Shown piece after piece: positions 1 through 9,189 of a stretch of 64,000 bases of DNA. A program made the position numbers and the translations under genes. The notes below the pieces were generated by a model that worked only from the letters and a program-made list of their open reading frames with translations, made no database searches and was not told the origin of the DNA. Origin of the DNA: JAAYAY01 sp963674575 (GTDB lineage: Bacteria; Planctomycetota; Planctomycetia; Pirellulales; Thermoguttaceae). Where the stretch lies: positions 1,488,001-1,552,000 of the forward strand of contig CAXXQT010000009.1 of assembly GCA_963674575.2 (NCBI GenBank), given 5' to 3'. Position 1 is the stretch's first letter. Every line of letters begins with the position of its first letter.

Positions 1-11
1 AATCCTTGCTG

Positions 12-596
12 ATGAATCGCTATCTCACCCGCATTCTGGCCGCCGCTTTCCTCCTGGCAGTGGTCGCTCCCACCCTTGGCGCCGACGGACAGAAGTCCCC
101 AAAAGTCCCCAAGGCGCTCGACTTCAAAATGAAGACCCTGGTCGGCAAGGAAGTGCACCTTGCCAAGTACCAAGGCAAGGTCGTGCTGATCGTCAACGTG
201 GCCAGCAAGTGCGGTCTGACGCCCCAATACGAGCAGTTGGAGGCTCTCCACAAGAAGTACGCCAAGCAGGGCCTGGCGGTGCTCGGCTTTCCCTGCAACC
301 AGTTCAAGGGCCAGGAGCCTGGCACGGCCGAGGAGATCCAGCAGTTCTGCCGGCTCAACTACGGCGTCGAGTTCGACCTGTTCGAGAAGATCGAGGTCAA
401 CGGCGACGGCGCGTGCCCTCTCTACAAGTACCTGACCGCCCTGAAGACGAAGCCCAAGAAGGCCGGCGACATCTCCTGGAATTTCGAAAAATTCCTCATC
501 GGGCGTAACGGCCAGGTCGTCGCCCGCTTTGCTCCCCCGACGAAGCCCGATGATCCGGAGGTGGTCGCGGCGATCGAGCGGGAGTTGAAGAAATAG
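12..596 (+). CDS. Secreted glutathione peroxidase-like thiol peroxidase
   Basis: A 194-residue protein that should reduce hydroperoxides with thiol electrons in the periplasm or at the membrane. Residues 1-25 form a signal peptide (hydrophobic AAAFLLAVV ending near TLGA). The glutathione peroxidase fold follows, with the NVASKCG motif carrying the peroxidatic Cys (about Cys67, a cysteine and not selenocysteine), FPCNQF with the conserved Gln (about Q97) and WNFEKF with the Trp-Asn pair (about 156-157), so the catalytic tetrad is complete. Length is normal for the family plus a signal. I chose the ATG at 12; an in-frame TTG lies at 6 and the window edge hides the upstream context. The physiological reductant is probably thioredoxin, which is inference. 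Confidence 0.9.
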   Translation: MNRYLTRILAAAFLLAVVAPTLGADGQKSPKVPKALDFKMKTLVGKEVHLAKYQGKVVLIVNVASKCGLTPQYEQLEALHKKYAKQGLAVLGFPCNQFKGQEPGTAEEIQQFCRLNYGVEFDLFEKIEVNGDGACPLYKYLTALKTKPKKAGDISWNFEKFLIGRNGQVVARFAPPTKPDDPEVVAAIERELKK

Positions 597-603
597 TCGC
601 AAT

Positions 604-773
604 CCTTGGAGTGCGGTAACTTGTTACCGCTTTCTTTTTGTTTTTGCAGAGATCCTCATCCGCCATTGATGCCCCCTTACGGATCGATGGTGCCGAGCAG
701 GAAGGGGCGGCCCCCTTTTCGAGACAACGCTTCACGTGAAAAGAAAGCGATGCCAGGTCATCGCACTCCAAGG
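604..773. repeat. MITE/REP-like element with imperfect terminal inverted repeats
   Basis: The ends are inverted copies of each other: 604-615 (CCTTGGAGTGCG) pairs with 762-773 (CGCACTCCAAGG), and 628-638 (CGCTTTCTTTT) pairs with 739-749 (AAAAGAAAGCG). Between the two matching blocks each end holds its own small hairpin (613-630 and 747-764) with diverged sequence but the same layout. About 170 bp in total with no coding capacity, so it looks like a non-autonomous mobile or REP-type repeat. Confidence 0.6.
613..640 (+). terminator. Probable intrinsic terminator after the glutathione peroxidase gene
   Basis: A perfect 8-bp stem (GCGGTAAC, loop TT, GTTACCGC at 613-630) is followed by a T-rich run (TTTCTTTTTG) on the plus strand, 17 nt after the stop codon. 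It also forms the left end of the repeat element at 604-773. Confidence 0.55.
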
Positions 774-873
774 GCCGTGACCGCCCAACATCTTGGCGGC
801 TGAGGACCGCTCCGGGTAGAATCGATGGCTTGGATTCGCCCGAAGGTTCCTCGACTGTGATCTACGTTCCGCC

Positions 874-1488
874 ATGTTCCAAGCCATCGAGTTCATTGCC
901 GTGGTGACGGCGGCCACCTACGGGATCCTGGAAGCCCGAGCCGCCCGCATGGACCCCCTGGGCGTGATCACCGTGGCCTTTGCGGTCGCCTTCGGCGGCG
1001 GAACGCTCCGCGACGTCTTCCTCGACCGTCAGCCCCTGTTCTGGATTGCCAATGCCCACTATCCGGTCATGGTGTTCTTTATGGCCGTGACCACGTGTCT
1101 CTTTCCCAAAATGCCGGTGGCTTACAAGAAATACCTGGCCATTCCGGACGCGCTGGGCCTCGGCCTGTTCAGCATCGTGGGCACCCAGTACGCATTGGAG
1201 GCCGGCACTACGTGGTTCGTGGCCACGCTTTTCGGCGTGATCACGGGCACCTTCGGCGGGGTGATCAGCGACGTCCTCTGCAACCGCGTGCCCTCCCTGT
1301 TCCGTTCATCGCCTCTTTACGCAACTTGTTCCTTTGCCGGGTGCTGGATATTCTTGCTCATCGGCCAACTTGGACTGGCCGAACCGATCACGGCCGCGAT
1401 CGGGATTGCTTCCATCGTGCTCATCCGTTTCGCAGCGATCTATTGGAACGTTACCCTGCCGGAGTTGCACGACGGCACCGATACGTAG
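874..1488 (+). CDS. TRIC/UPF0126 family membrane channel (YadS-like)
   Basis: A 204-residue integral membrane protein with about seven hydrophobic segments. Two internally repeated halves carry the family's glycine signature: AFGGGTLRDV around residues 40-50 and TGTFGGVISDV around 127-137. These GG-x-x-RD/SD motifs line the cation path in prokaryotic TRIC channels; some UPF0126 members have instead been linked to glycine uptake, so the substrate is left open. The length matches the family. The gene stands alone on the plus strand, about 100 bp after the repeat element at 604-773. Confidence 0.85.
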   Translation: MFQAIEFIAVVTAATYGILEARAARMDPLGVITVAFAVAFGGGTLRDVFLDRQPLFWIANAHYPVMVFFMAVTTCLFPKMPVAYKKYLAIPDALGLGLFSIVGTQYALEAGTTWFVATLFGVITGTFGGVISDVLCNRVPSLFRSSPLYATCSFAGCWIFLLIGQLGLAEPITAAIGIASIVLIRFAAIYWNVTLPELHDGTDT

Positions 1489-1684
1489 AGTGAGAAGGGC
1501 GACGCTTTCGAGAGCTGCGGACTCCCTGAAATGCTGAGCTAGGGCTGGAGACGGTAGGCTGCAGGTTCCTGATGCGAGGTTGATCGGGGTGGATAGCCGA
1601 ATTCGACGCATCGAAAGCCCCCGTCTTGCAGTCCTTAAGCCTTGGGTCTTGTCTCCACCGTCATTCGTCTTCACTTTGAGATGA

Positions 1685-2629
1685 CTAGTGGTCATGATCA
1701 TGGTCATGATCGTGACCGGAATGGGCGTCGGCAGCCGGTTCCACGGGGGCGGCGTGTTCATGTTCGGCATGGCTATGTCCGTGATTCTGCCCCTCCACCA
1801 GGCCGATCACCAGGGCGATTGCCAGTCCACTGAGTAACGCCAGGGACAAGGCAGCCCGATCGTGGTCGTGGAAGTGAAGTTCGGGCAACAGGTCGCTCAT
1901 GGCGATGCACATGAAGGTTCCGGCCGAAAATGCCAGCGCGTAGGCCAGAACGTTGCTTGCACCGTGCAGATGGCCGAATCCCAGGTGAAAAAGGAGTACG
2001 CCTGCAGGGATCATCAAGGCAAACAACGTATTGACCACATGACGCGACGTGGGGGACCAACCTCCCACGGCCATCAGCGTACCGATGGTCATCGAGTCAA
2101 ACGGTTTGTGAAGGAAGATCACGAGAAACGTCCCGATTCCGGCCAGGGCCGCGGTCTGGCTGCCATGGGCCTCAGCCTCAACACTCGCCGCCAGAGCAAT
2201 GCCGGCAAAAACCGTGTGCAGGGTCAACCCGATGGCGGCGCCCCCCCACGTAAGTTGATGAAACTCGCTCCGCACATGGGGACAATTCTCGTGCCCGTGG
2301 TCATGGTCGTGATCTTCGTGGTGGTCACCTTCGCCGCTCACCGATGGAACATCGTGATGGTGAAAGCAGAAGAAGCGTTCGGTAAAGAACATGGCCAGGA
2401 AGCCGCCCAGAACCCAAAGCAGCACCGCGTTCATCGATTCAGGCGCTTCGAGAAGAGCGTGGGGCAGAAGATGAAGGAGCCCCACGCCCAACATCACCCC
2501 AGCCACGAGACTAACCGCAATCTGCATCCGACGATGGGTCAGGCGGATCACCAGGGGAATCCAGCCACCGGCCAGCGATGCCAAGAGGATAAGCACACAG
2601 TAGACCAGCAACAACACGGTGGAAGTCAT
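1685..2629 (-). CDS. ZIP-family divalent metal transporter, histidine-rich
   Basis: A 314-residue membrane protein that should import Zn2+ or a related divalent metal. Eight hydrophobic segments can be traced. The signature HTVFAGIALAASVEAE carries the conserved His and Glu of transmembrane helix 4, and FLHKPFDSMTIGTLM corresponds to helix 5 (HK replaces the more common HE). The loop after helix 3 is packed with His/Asp/Glu, and the C-terminus ends in HSGHDHDHDHDH; both are likely metal-collecting segments. I start at the ATG at 2629 instead of the overlapping TTG at 2632; AAGGA lies upstream. No metal-dependent operator was recognised in the 480 bp upstream. Confidence 0.85.
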   Translation of the reverse strand: MTSTVLLLVYCVLILLASLAGGWIPLVIRLTHRRMQIAVSLVAGVMLGVGLLHLLPHALLEAPESMNAVLLWVLGGFLAMFFTERFFCFHHHDVPSVSGEGDHHEDHDHDHGHENCPHVRSEFHQLTWGGAAIGLTLHTVFAGIALAASVEAEAHGSQTAALAGIGTFLVIFLHKPFDSMTIGTLMAVGGWSPTSRHVVNTLFALMIPAGVLLFHLGFGHLHGASNVLAYALAFSAGTFMCIAMSDLLPELHFHDHDRAALSLALLSGLAIALVIGLVEGQNHGHSHAEHEHAAPVEPAADAHSGHDHDHDHDH

Positions 2630-3109
2630 CAAAGGTAGGTCCTTTGGAAGGGTGAACAGACTCGAACGGGAATTCTAACCTCACGTTACCCGAAACGGGG
2701 CAAGGATGTATCTTGAGACACACTCGCCCCCGAATACACTAACACGCGGAATTTGGATGCCTCATTGTATCCGAGGGGGTTTGGCTGCCAATCTTGGGGG
2801 GCGGAAAAGGGGCCGCCAAGGCGTCCGTTGGAAGGCCCCAACGGGCTTGCTTCCAGCCTGTCCAGCCTCGATTTTGAGTTCCCGCGGCTCGGACTTCTGT
2901 GGTAGGACCAGCATTTACCTGCCTTCCCGACCAGTACAACCGGCTGAATCATCGAGAGATTCCCGCAAAAACCACCCTTTTGGCAGGGTGAGCATACATA
3001 GCTCAGTCAACAAGCCATGTTAGAATACAAGTCTCGCCCAACGCCGGTCGAGAACCAATGAGATTCTGTTTCCAGTTCCTTTTCAGGTCTACTGTGTGTG
3101 AGGTTGTAC
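2630..3109. other. Intergenic region between divergent genes
   Basis: 480 bp between the divergently oriented ZIP transporter and alpha/beta hydrolase, so it should hold both promoters. I see no convincing coding frame, tRNA or repeat, only a weak 6-bp hairpin at about 2973-2990. Promoter boxes could not be assigned with confidence. Confidence 0.5.
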
Positions 3110-3889
3110 ATGGGAAACTCCGCGCCGTTACGCTACGTGGAATATGGCCGTGGCGCCACGCCGGTAGTTCTTCTGCACGGTCTGTTCGGAGGTCCGGACA
3201 ACTGGAAGCAGATCATGGAGGACTTGGCCGACGATTACTACTTCTTCGCCGTCCAGTTTCCCATCGATCACACAGAGAGTCGATGCCATCGCAAGTTTCG
3301 TGGTGTCGAACAATTGACCGACTATGTCGAAGATCTGATCGACCAATTGCAGTTGGACAAGGTCATCCTTTGCGGAAACTCGCTGGGCGGTCAGGTGGCC
3401 GTCGATTACTCTCTGCGGCATCCCGACAAAGTCGATCGCCTGATCATCACGGGCAGCGCCGGACTCTTCGAGCGGAGCCTGAGCGACGGGAAACGCCCCC
3501 AGATCGACCGCGATGCGATTCGCCAGCGGGCGGCTGAAATCTTCTACGATGAACGCCATTGCACGGACGAGATCGTCGACAACGTCTACCAGATGGTTCA
3601 CGATCGCGGCTTCGCCCGGTTCCTGATCCGCATCGCCAAGGCCACACGCGATCGGAACATGAAGGAGGATCTGAGTCGTTTGCACATGCCCACGTTGATC
3701 ATCTGGGGACGCAACGACATCATCACACCTCCCTTTGTTGCCGAAGAATTCCACGAGGGAATTCCGAACGCAAGATTGGCCTACATTGAAGAATGCGGCC
3801 ACGCCCCGCCGATTGAGCAGCCCGACGAATTTGCCCGCCTGATGCGAGAGTTCCTCGAAGACTCCGCTCCCGCCCAGGTCGTTCGGTAA
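3110..3889 (+). CDS. Alpha/beta hydrolase
   Basis: A 259-residue cytoplasmic alpha/beta-hydrolase fold enzyme. The oxyanion loop is LLHGLFGG (21-28), the nucleophile elbow is GNSLGG (Ser91), the acid is the Asp in WGRNDIITPP (about D203), and the base is the His in ECGHAPPIEQP (about H231). The catalytic triad is therefore complete. The pattern resembles C-C bond hydrolases, lipases and esterases of the MhpC/BioH type, but the sequence does not fix the substrate. I chose the ATG at 3110 over an in-frame GTG at 3098 because the protein then starts just before the first core strand. The exporter gene follows 56 bp downstream on the same strand. Confidence 0.85.
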   Translation: MGNSAPLRYVEYGRGATPVVLLHGLFGGPDNWKQIMEDLADDYYFFAVQFPIDHTESRCHRKFRGVEQLTDYVEDLIDQLQLDKVILCGNSLGGQVAVDYSLRHPDKVDRLIITGSAGLFERSLSDGKRPQIDRDAIRQRAAEIFYDERHCTDEIVDNVYQMVHDRGFARFLIRIAKATRDRNMKEDLSRLHMPTLIIWGRNDIITPPFVAEEFHEGIPNARLAYIEECGHAPPIEQPDEFARLMREFLEDSAPAQVVR

Positions 3890-3945
3890 GTCTGCGCCGA
3901 GGCATCCGCCTCGCCCGTTCTCCACCACGCCCCGAGAGATACCCC

Positions 3946-6183
3946 GTGGGTGACCGGAACGAATCCATCTCGTCCCCGTCGTCTGCTCCAGCGCGCCGTC
4001 GCGCCTGGATTGCACTCCTGGTGCTTGCGCTGACCCTCCCCTTCCTCGCCCGCGGCGTGATCGGCGCCCTCGCCAGCAATTCGAACGATCCTCGCCAGTG
4101 GCTTCCGCGAGGCTTCCACGAAACGGAACTCTACCGCGAGTTCCAGGAACAGTTCGGACGCGACGAGATCACCGTCGTCTCTTGGGACACTTGCACAATC
4201 GACGATCCTCGCGTCGAAAAACTCGCCCGGGCCGCGGTCGAACAGGGGGGCGGCGCCTACCAGCGGGCACTCACGGCCAGCCGCCTGCTCGATCGGATGA
4301 CGATGCCTCCGTCCGACATCCCGCACGACGAAGCGCTGCGCCGCCTCCAGGGAATTCTGGTCGGACCGGACGGCAAAACCACCTGCGTGATCCTCATTCT
4401 CTCCAAAACAGGAGCGGACGATCGGGTCAAGGCCGTCGAAACCCTGCTGGCCCTTGCCAAATCGGAGTGCGGCCTGATAGAGGACGAACTCTACCTGGGC
4501 GGCCCCACGGTGGATGCCGCCACAATCGACATCGAAAGCCGGCGAATGCTCACCGAGTTGACTCTCGTCTCGGCCGTTATCGCCTTCGTTGTCACCTGGT
4601 GGCGCGTTCGAAGCTTTCGCCTGGCCCTGGTCGTGTTAACCAGCTCGGCCTACAGCACCGGACTGGCCCTGTCCGTGCTGTTTTACACGGGCGGAAACAT
4701 GAATCTCCTCATGACCATGCTTCCGCCTCTGGTCTACGTGCTCACCATCTCCTCGGCCGTTCACCTGGGCAACTACTACCGCGACGCCGCCTGCGAAAGC
4801 GGGCTCGACGACGCCCCGCGAATCGCCGTCCGCCACGGATGGGCTCCCTGCCTGCTCGCCTCGCTTACTACCGCCATCGGCCTCTGCTCGCTGGCGACCA
4901 GCACGATCGTGCCGATTCACGACTTCGGCATCTACGCCGCCATCGGCATGACCCTCAGCATCGTCGTGCTGTTCGTGTTCATGCCTGCCGCACTCACCCT
5001 CTGGCCAATCCAGTTCCCGACTCCTGAAGAAACGAAAACTCCCAACTCCAACGGCTTCGAAAAAGCCACGGCCTTCATCGCTCGCCATCATCTCCTCATC
5101 GCGCTCGGCAGTCTTCTCCTCATGGCCGGCGCCGGTGTGGGACTCGGATGGCTCAAGTCGACCGTCAAGCTCCAGCACCGCTTTGCCGAAGACAGCAAAA
5201 TCATCGCCGACTACGAGTGGATGGAACACCACCTCGGGCCCCTCGTGCCCTTGGAGGTCGTGATCGGATTCGACCAGAAGTGCTCCTGGGACTTCCAGGA
5301 TCGCATGAACCTGGTGGCCTGGCTGGAAGACCAACTGGCGGCACTGCCCGACGTGGGCGCGACCATGTCGGGCGCCACCTTCGCCCCTGCGCTGCCGGAA
5401 GGCGCCTCGGTCGGAGATACGGCTCGCCGGGCCGTCCTGAGCCCCCGCCTGCGACAGCATTTCGTCGACGCCGGCTTTGTCGCCCAGGTCGACGGGCAGG
5501 AACGGTGGCGAATCAGCGTTCGCGTCAACGCCCTCGGCGACGTCGACTACGCTCGCTTCACCGAAAGCCTGCGGAATTTCGTCGACCCCATTCTTGCGGA
5601 CCTGCCCACCGACGGCGTCGACGCCACCTATACCGGCGTGATCCCCTTGATCTACAAGGCCCAACGCCAGTTGTTCAACGACCTCGTCCGCAGCTTCTTC
5701 CTCGCCTTCGCGGTCATTGCCCTGGTGATGGTCGTGGCCCTCCGCAGCCCCACGGCGGGCTTGCTTTCCATGGCGCCGAACCTGTTCCCCGCCGTCGTCG
5801 TTTTCGGAATCATGGGATGGCGCGGCGTGCTCATCGAAATCGGCTCGGTCATGACCGCCAGCGCCGCCCTCGGTATCGCCGTCGACGACACGTTCCATTT
5901 CCTCACCTGGTTCTGCCAAGCCACGTCGGCCGGAAAATCCCGCCGCGAAGCGCTTCGCATTGCCTACCAGCGATGCGCCGGCGCCATGACCACCACCACG
6001 CTCATCTGCACTTGCGGACTGGTCGTCTTCGCCCTCAGCACCTTCATGCCCATCGTCCATTTCGCCTGGATGATGGTCTTCCTCCTCAGCACGGCCCTGG
6101 TCGGCGATCTCGTCTTCCTCCCCGCCATGCTCGCCGGCCCGCTGGGCAAGGTGTTTCAGCGTAGCCGGTCGATACTTCAGTGA
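3946..6183 (+). CDS. MMPL/RND-superfamily exporter
   Basis: A 745-residue inner-membrane transporter with the RND/MMPL layout: one N-terminal helix (about 20-38), a periplasmic domain (40-200), a helix bundle (205-360), a further helix (385-405), a second periplasmic domain (405-580) and a final bundle (585-735). It probably uses proton motive force to move a lipid or hydrophobic molecule; the substrate is unknown. Family hallmarks include GGPTVDAATIDIE before the first bundle and ALGIAVDDTFHFL in the second. The start is the GTG at 3946 because the next in-frame Met lies more than 100 residues on. The closest relative in this window is the exporter at 26016-29234. The stop codon begins the heptad repeat array. 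Confidence 0.85.
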   Translation: MGDRNESISSPSSAPARRRAWIALLVLALTLPFLARGVIGALASNSNDPRQWLPRGFHETELYREFQEQFGRDEITVVSWDTCTIDDPRVEKLARAAVEQGGGAYQRALTASRLLDRMTMPPSDIPHDEALRRLQGILVGPDGKTTCVILILSKTGADDRVKAVETLLALAKSECGLIEDELYLGGPTVDAATIDIESRRMLTELTLVSAVIAFVVTWWRVRSFRLALVVLTSSAYSTGLALSVLFYTGGNMNLLMTMLPPLVYVLTISSAVHLGNYYRDAACESGLDDAPRIAVRHGWAPCLLASLTTAIGLCSLATSTIVPIHDFGIYAAIGMTLSIVVLFVFMPAALTLWPIQFPTPEETKTPNSNGFEKATAFIARHHLLIALGSLLLMAGAGVGLGWLKSTVKLQHRFAEDSKIIADYEWMEHHLGPLVPLEVVIGFDQKCSWDFQDRMNLVAWLEDQLAALPDVGATMSGATFAPALPEGASVGDTARRAVLSPRLRQHFVDAGFVAQVDGQERWRISVRVNALGDVDYARFTESLRNFVDPILADLPTDGVDATYTGVIPLIYKAQRQLFNDLVRSFFLAFAVIALVMVVALRSPTAGLLSMAPNLFPAVVVFGIMGWRGVLIEIGSVMTASAALGIAVDDTFHFLTWFCQATSAGKSRREALRIAYQRCAGAMTTTTLICTCGLVVFALSTFMPIVHFAWMMVFLLSTALVGDLVFLPAMLAGPLGKVFQRSRSILQ

Positions 6184-6271
6184 GCCATGAGCCATGAGCC
6201 ATGAGCCATGAGCCATGAGCCATGAGCCATGAGCTGTGAGCTGTGACCTGTAACCTGTAACCTGTAAGCCG
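6181..6271 (+). repeat. Heptanucleotide tandem array in which each unit begins with a stop codon
   Basis: Thirteen consecutive 7-bp units: TGAGCCA seven times, TGAGCTG twice, TGACCTG once, TAACCTG twice, then TAAGCCG. The first unit starts exactly on the TGA stop of the exporter gene. Each unit begins with TGA or TAA, and because 7 is not a multiple of 3 the array closes all three forward frames. The units diverge progressively from left to right. Confidence 0.9.
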
Positions 6272-6454
6272 GGTGGGGACGGTAGGAGCAGAATGCACCT
6301 GCCTGTCGCCGAACACATAGTCCCTCCCAGAAACGAACGCCTCGGCGGTAAGGCCGCCACCCCCACGGGAACTGGCGGCCGTTCTTTCATTTCGCCTGGC
6401 GGATGGGGTATACTCCACGGCACAACCTCATCACCTGCCAGGGAGAGCCTTTCG

Positions 6455-8506
6455 ATGAAACCCCGCTGCCTCGCGTCCACTGCAATCGTTCTCGCCCTCT
6501 TCCTCCTCGCTCCGGCTTCGGCCGAGGTCGTTCGCATCCAGATCAAGCACCGCCAGGCCTTCGCCGACGGCCACCGCTTCGGCAAGGCCGGGCCCTACGA
6601 GTCGGTCTCGGGCCGGTTCCTCTTCGCCGTCGATCCCGACGCCGCCGCCAACGCCACGATCACCGATCTGAAACTCGCTCCCCGGGGCGCCAGCGGCAAG
6701 GTCGAATTCTGGGCCGACTTCTTCCTCCTCAAGCCCGTCGATCCGAAGAAGGGCAACGGCCGGCTCCTCTACGACGTCCACAACCGCGGCAACAAGCTCG
6801 CCCTCTGGACCTTCAACGACGCCGAGCGGAGCAACAGCCCGACCACCATGGCCCATGCCGGTAACGGTTTCCTGCTCCGTGCCGGCTACTGCCTGCTTTG
6901 GACCGGATGGAACGGCGACATGGTGGCCGACGGCACGGGGCGCCTGCTGGCCGGCCTCCCCGTGGCCGTGAATGAGGACGGCTCGCCCATCACTGGCAAG
7001 ACCTACGTCGAAATCTCTACCGATGAAAAGGCCTTCAGCCGGCCCTTTTTCGGAAGCCCCTGGGGGACCCCGTCCGCTTACCCAACCGTTGCACTGGACG
7101 ATCCGTCGGCCGTACTCACCATGCGTCCCAACCGCTCCGCCGACCCTATCGAAGTGCCCCGCGACCAGTGGGCCTTCGCCCGATGGGAAGACGGCAAGAT
7201 CGTGCCCGATCCCACCAGCCTCTACGTCAAGGAAGGGCTCCGACCGGGGTGGCTCTACGACCTGGTCTACACGGCCCGCGACCCTCGCGTTTCCTGCCTG
7301 GGCCTGGCCGGACTTCGCGACGCCGTTTCCTTCTTCCGCTATGCCAGCCAGGACGAGTCCGGCACGGCCAACCCCGTTCGGGATGCCCTGGAGCGGGCCT
7401 ACATCTTCGGCATCTCCCAGTCGGGCCGCGTGTGCCACCATTTCCTTTACGAGGGCTTCAACCTCGACACGTCCGACCGCACGGTCTTCGACGGCGCCCT
7501 GATCCACGTGCCCGGCGGCGGCAAGATGACGCTCAACCACCGCTTCGGCATGGCCACCTCCTACGGCGTCTGCCATCACGGCAACCTCTACGGCTCCGAC
7601 TTCTTCCCGTTCACTCCCGGCGTGCAGACCGATCCCGTCACCGGCCAGTCCGGCGACACCCTGGCCCGGCTCCGCGGGAAGGGCGCCGTACCCAAAATCA
7701 TGTTCGTCCAAACCTCCACCGAGTACTGGTCTCGCGCCGCCTCCCTGCTCCACACCGACGTGGAAGGCAAAAAGGACCTCACCCTCGATCCCAACGCCCG
7801 CATCTACCTGATCGCCGGCGCCCAACACCTCGGCGGCGGAACTCTGGACAAGGGCATCTGCCAGAACCCCCGCAACCCGGTGAAACACCGCGGCCCCGTC
7901 CTGCGAGCCCTCCTGGCAGCCATGGACTGCTGGGTCAGCAACGGGATTGCCCCGCCCGAGAGCCGCTACCCCCGCATCGACGACGGCACCCTCGTCGACC
8001 TGGCCGCCTTCCAGCAGCAGTTCCCCAAGATCCCCGGCACCGGTCTGCCACAAGACTACTACCGGCCCCTGCGTCTCAGTCACGGCCCCCGCTGGCAAAC
8101 TGAAGGCGTCGCCACCATCGTGCCGCCCAAAGTCGGCCCCGCCTATCACACCTTGATCCCCGCGGTCGATTCCGACGGCAATGAACTGGCCGGCATTCAT
8201 CTTCCCGATGTGGCCGTCCCGCTGGGCACCTGCATGGGCTGGAACCTCCGCGCCGCCGAATACGGCGCCGCCGGAATCCTCTCCGACCTGGACGGCTCCT
8301 ACCTCGAATTCCCCGAGACCGCCGCTGGGCGCCAGCAATCCTCCGACCCCCGCCCCTCGATCCAGGAGCGTTACCCCACCCGCAACGTCTACCTCGAAAA
8401 GTACACCCAGGCCGCCCGCTGCCTCCAACGCGATCGCCTCCTCCTCCCCGAAGACGCGGGCGCCCTCATCCAACAAGCCGCCCAGCGCAACCACTGGCCA
8501 AAGTAG
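6455..8506 (+). CDS. Large secreted alpha/beta-hydrolase-domain protein
   Basis: A 683-residue exported protein. Residues 1-23 are a signal peptide (LALFLLAPASA) and the ATG at 6455 is preceded by GGGAGAG, which fixes the start. The body matches the long alpha/beta hydrolase domain family found in planctomycetes and proteobacteria (Abhydrolase_10 type): a beta-rich N-terminal region with YDVHNRGNK (about 106-114), then the likely nucleophile elbow GISQSGR (Ser about 323), GAQHLGGG (a candidate catalytic His) and a C-terminal domain. The fold suggests an extracellular esterase or lactonase; the substrate is unknown. The stop codon lies within a dispersed repeat (8503-8538). Confidence 0.75.
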   Translation: MKPRCLASTAIVLALFLLAPASAEVVRIQIKHRQAFADGHRFGKAGPYESVSGRFLFAVDPDAAANATITDLKLAPRGASGKVEFWADFFLLKPVDPKKGNGRLLYDVHNRGNKLALWTFNDAERSNSPTTMAHAGNGFLLRAGYCLLWTGWNGDMVADGTGRLLAGLPVAVNEDGSPITGKTYVEISTDEKAFSRPFFGSPWGTPSAYPTVALDDPSAVLTMRPNRSADPIEVPRDQWAFARWEDGKIVPDPTSLYVKEGLRPGWLYDLVYTARDPRVSCLGLAGLRDAVSFFRYASQDESGTANPVRDALERAYIFGISQSGRVCHHFLYEGFNLDTSDRTVFDGALIHVPGGGKMTLNHRFGMATSYGVCHHGNLYGSDFFPFTPGVQTDPVTGQSGDTLARLRGKGAVPKIMFVQTSTEYWSRAASLLHTDVEGKKDLTLDPNARIYLIAGAQHLGGGTLDKGICQNPRNPVKHRGPVLRALLAAMDCWVSNGIAPPESRYPRIDDGTLVDLAAFQQQFPKIPGTGLPQDYYRPLRLSHGPRWQTEGVATIVPPKVGPAYHTLIPAVDSDGNELAGIHLPDVAVPLGTCMGWNLRAAEYGAAGILSDLDGSYLEFPETAAGRQQSSDPRPSIQERYPTRNVYLEKYTQAARCLQRDRLLLPEDAGALIQQAAQRNHWPK

Positions 8507-8538
8507 CAGGCACGCTCCGCCGTGCCGTCCGCCAAGCA
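8503..8538. repeat. Dispersed GC-rich repeat, copy 1
   Basis: A 36-bp sequence starting GTAGCAGGCACGCTCC and ending CGTCCGCCAAGCA is repeated exactly at 10044-10079. This copy supplies the TAG stop of the upstream hydrolase gene. Confidence 0.8.
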
Positions 8539-8577
8539 AACAAGAAACCTCCGGCCCTCGGCACGTCATCAATCGCA

Positions 8578-9045
8578 ATGAATCTCAACCACGACCGCTT
8601 CCAATTCCGCCTGAGGACCCTCCTCCTGGCTGTCCTGGTATGCAGCGTCGTGATGTCGTGGCTTGCCGTTCGCATAAACCGGGCTCGCCAGCAAAGAGCG
8701 GCCGTCGAACACATCGAACAACTGGGCGGCTGGGCCGCGTCAAGAAAGGCAGCAGCCCGTGCAGCGGTGCGATACGTCTGTAGCCCCAGGCGTGAGCCTG
8801 GGGAAGACAGGGCTGCCGTCAAGGCGAAGCCCGCGCAGCGCGGCGACACGACTGGCGGTGGGTGGTCTTTCCAGCGTGCCGCCGCGCTGCGCGGGCTTGA
8901 TGAAATCGCTTCGCACGTCAGTCCACGGGCTCACGCCACGTGGCTACGTGCGTATCGCCACGCTGCGCGGGCTCGCCTTCCCGCAGAACGGGTCGCTACG
9001 CACACACCAAAACCGGTTCCGCAATCAGCCCACCAGAGTGCTTGA
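8578..9045 (+). pseudogene. Truncated gene: N-terminal membrane anchor interrupted by a repeat
   Basis: The frame begins with 50-odd credible residues: a basic start, a transmembrane segment (FRLRTLLLAVLVCSVVMSW) and RARQQRAAVEHIEQLGG. In planctomycetes this layout usually precedes leucine-rich-repeat domains. After about position 8737 the frame runs into a repeat (8737-9020) and encodes low-complexity Arg/Ala-rich sequence with no domain, staying open by chance to 9045. I read this as the 5' end of an anchored LRR-type protein whose remainder was replaced or deleted. The frame could still express a short membrane peptide. Confidence 0.6.
8737..9020. repeat. Composite repeat element with internal inverted repeats
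   Basis: The left end GCGTCAAGAAAGGCAGCAG (8737-8755) and right end CACACCAAAACCGGTTCC (9003-9020) match, with one mismatch each, the ends of the shorter element at 10032-10095. Inside are a perfect 20-bp hairpin (CCCCAGGC, loop GTGA, GCCTGGGG; 8784-8803) and a perfect 19-bp inverted repeat pairing 8827-8845 with 8880-8898. A partial third copy of the GC-rich arm occurs near 8959. It appears to have replaced most of the gene beginning at 8578. Confidence 0.6.
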
Positions 9046-9189
9046 AGTTAAGGCCGACACGGCTATACTGCTGGGGGAATCGGTCCAAGCTCGCTGCTGG
9101 ACGATTCGACAGGGGGTGTCGCCAGTCCCATCGCGGATTTGGTGTAACACGAAAGCAGATACGCACTTCGGTGGGATGGGAGGTGTGAG

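Noticed and set aside
6293..6454. A 54-residue N-terminal extension of the secreted hydrolase
   Set aside because: It lacks protein-like composition and precedes a clear signal peptide with its own ribosome-binding site at the ATG at 6455.
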